Shown: piece by piece, positions 6,423 to 7,505 of the stretch
Layout: each line of letters starts with the position of its first letter
How positions within the stretch are numbered: position 1 is the stretch's first letter
From: Dehalococcoidia bacterium
GTDB taxonomy: Bacteria; Chloroflexota; Dehalococcoidia; Dehalococcoidales; RBG-16-60-22
Direction of reading: 5' to 3'
NCBI GenBank assembly: GCA_004375725.1
Contig: SOKS01000176.1
Span: forward strand, 1 to 7,505
DNA length: 7,505 bases
Program-made: the position numbers and the translations under genes
The notes under the pieces: model-generated
Database searches by the model: none
Told to the model about the DNA's origin: nothing
What the model saw: only the letters and a program-made list of their open reading frames with translations

Positions 6423-7505
6423 ATGATCTGGTTGCGTAGAGCTAGTGCCGTACTTCTGGCAGTTATCTTTGTCATTCTGTCGCTGCTGGTGCTGGTCGCT
6501 TTCCGTGTCAATGCCACCGTGGGCAACCCGGATTTCTACGCGGAGCAGTTACAACAGGCGGACGTGTACCATTTCATTTACGACGATGTGCTCCCGGTGG
6601 CACTGGAAGAATCCGATGTAGGTGAAGATACCGGAGGCATCGGCGTTATCATCTCGCCGCTCAAGCCCCATCTTTCTAACGTGGTCCGGCAAACGCTGCC
6701 GCCGGAATGGCTTCAGGCACAGGTTGAGCATGCTATCGACGAGGTGGTGCCCTATGTCTGGGGAGAAACGGCTACCTTCCGCATTATCATTCCATTAAAA
6801 GATAGAGTGGAGGCTGGAGGTGAGGCGATAAGGAGCGTTTTGCACCGCTCAGATGTCTTCCCGGTGCTGTATGGGCAGCTTATCCAGTTAATTACCGAAG
6901 AGATAGCACCGGCCGAAGATGGAGCGCTGGCCATGCTGGCCATATCTGAGGAAGAGATGGAAGTGATGCTGCGTAAGGTGGTGCCCGAAGACTGGCTGCT
7001 GGAGCAGATAGACAGCGCGTTCAATGAAATGGTGCCATACCTCACCAAAGAGCAGGCGCATTTTACCCTTGAGATAGATATAACCAGGCCGCTTGATGAA
7101 CTGGAGAAAGTGCTGGCCGATTTCCTGTCAAGGCAGGAAGCCTACGATAGCCTGTTTGCCGAAATGCTGGCGCCGGCAATACAGCAGAACCTTGGAGAAG
7201 TAATTGAGCTCCCGCTTGGCATGGAACTGACCGATGATGAAATCATTGCTACTGCCAAGGATATGTTGTCTCTGGAGTGGTATCAGGCGCTGGTGCCCGA
7301 CCTGGTGGGCCAGATATTTGCCTACCTGCGTGGGACTCAGGAAGAACTGGAGTTGGTGATACCTCTGGCTGACCGTAAAGCTGAGATAGCGACGGTACTC
7401 GGTGAACTGGCAGACGCGAAAGTGGAGCGCGCTTTCAACGACCTGCCGGCGTGCTCGTGGGGACATCTGCTGGAGTTTCTGTCGAATCCATCACTGGAGA
7501 ACATC
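6423..7505 (+). CDS. Unrecognised membrane-anchored protein with 95-residue repeats (3' end missing)
   Basis: The frame is open from ATG 6423 to the right edge, 361 residues with no stop. I do not recognise the family. Residues 8-28 form one strong hydrophobic helix after a positively charged start (MIWLRR), so the rest is probably outside the membrane, anchored or exported by an uncleaved signal. The remainder is acidic, rich in Leu, Glu and Val, and built of tandem units of about 95 residues. Trp96, Trp191 and Trp286 and Tyr111, Tyr206 and Tyr301 recur at exactly 95-residue steps. No enzyme motif is seen; a single Cys appears at 344 in DLPACSW. An in-frame TAA at 6414 makes ATG 6423 the most upstream start. 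Its ribosome-binding site is weak: AAGGGA at 6405-6410 lies 12 nt away, a long spacing, and TTG 6432 is a less likely alternative. The gene diverges from the histidine kinase across 167 bp. Confidence 0.85.
   Translation, partial: MIWLRRASAVLLAVIFVILSLLVLVAFRVNATVGNPDFYAEQLQQADVYHFIYDDVLPVALEESDVGEDTGGIGVIISPLKPHLSNVVRQTLPPEWLQAQVEHAIDEVVPYVWGETATFRIIIPLKDRVEAGGEAIRSVLHRSDVFPVLYGQLIQLITEEIAPAEDGALAMLAISEEEMEVMLRKVVPEDWLLEQIDSAFNEMVPYLTKEQAHFTLEIDITRPLDELEKVLADFLSRQEAYDSLFAEMLAPAIQQNLGEVIELPLGMELTDDEIIATAKDMLSLEWYQALVPDLVGQIFAYLRGTQEELELVIPLADRKAEIATVLGELADAKVERAFNDLPACSWGHLLEFLSNPSLENI
6699..7406 (+). repeat. Three tandem ~95-residue protein repeats within the 6423 gene
   Basis: Protein segments 93-140, 187-235 and 283-328 align without gaps at an offset of 95 residues. 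Shared positions include Trp (96, 191, 286), Tyr (111, 206, 301), a Pro-Tyr or Ala-Tyr pair just before the strand, and an alternating hydrophobic strand ending IIIP, EIDI and LVIP. Units 1 and 2 share about 12 identities over 44 columns. Each core is preceded by a similar helix (49-63, 146-160, 241-255). A fourth unit may begin near residue 331. The repeats are diverged and are not obvious at the DNA level. Confidence 0.65.

Noticed and set aside
1..7505. A new defence, mobile or biosynthetic system
   Set aside because: No nuclease, transposase, integrase, CRISPR repeat, toxin pair or clustered biosynthetic set was seen; the genes are separate transcription units with mostly familiar domains.

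Overview
The window holds five protein-coding genes packed on both strands, two of them cut by the window edges. Base composition is moderate, promoters are of the sigma-70 type, and ribosome-binding sites are ordinary AGGAGG-like sequences, so the source is a bacterium. The mix of a membrane-embedded spermidine-synthase-like protein, a CtBP-type 2-hydroxyacid dehydrogenase, an amidase-signature enzyme and a CHASE4 sensor kinase would fit an uncultured Chloroflexota such as Dehalococcoidia. That assignment is an impression from gene content only; there is no rRNA or other marker here.

Layout, left to right. (1) 1-1364, minus strand, 3' end missing: about seven membrane helices followed by a spermidine-synthase-like methyltransferase fold whose aminopropyltransferase catalytic residues look lost. 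(2) 1365-1530: divergent promoter region with a good -35/-10 pair facing right and an extended -10 facing left. (3) 1531-2556, plus strand: D-isomer-specific 2-hydroxyacid dehydrogenase of the CtBP-like group. (4) 2603-3967, minus strand: amidase with an intact Lys-Ser-Ser triad, convergent with the dehydrogenase. (5) 4033-6255, minus strand: membrane histidine kinase with CHASE4, HAMP, PAS, HisKA and HATPase parts, 65 bp upstream of the amidase and possibly co-transcribed with it. (6) 6256-6422: second divergent promoter region. (7) 6423 to the right edge, plus strand, 3' end missing: an unrecognised protein with one N-terminal membrane anchor followed by at least three tandem repeats with a period of 95 residues.

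The genes do not form an obvious pathway. The kinase has no response regulator in the window, and the dehydrogenase and amidase are catabolic-type enzymes whose substrates cannot be read from sequence. No tRNA, rRNA, CRISPR array, insertion sequence or phage gene was seen. The most interesting items are the 95-residue repeat protein and the apparently repurposed spermidine-synthase-like membrane protein. Neither amounts to evidence for a new multi-gene system.
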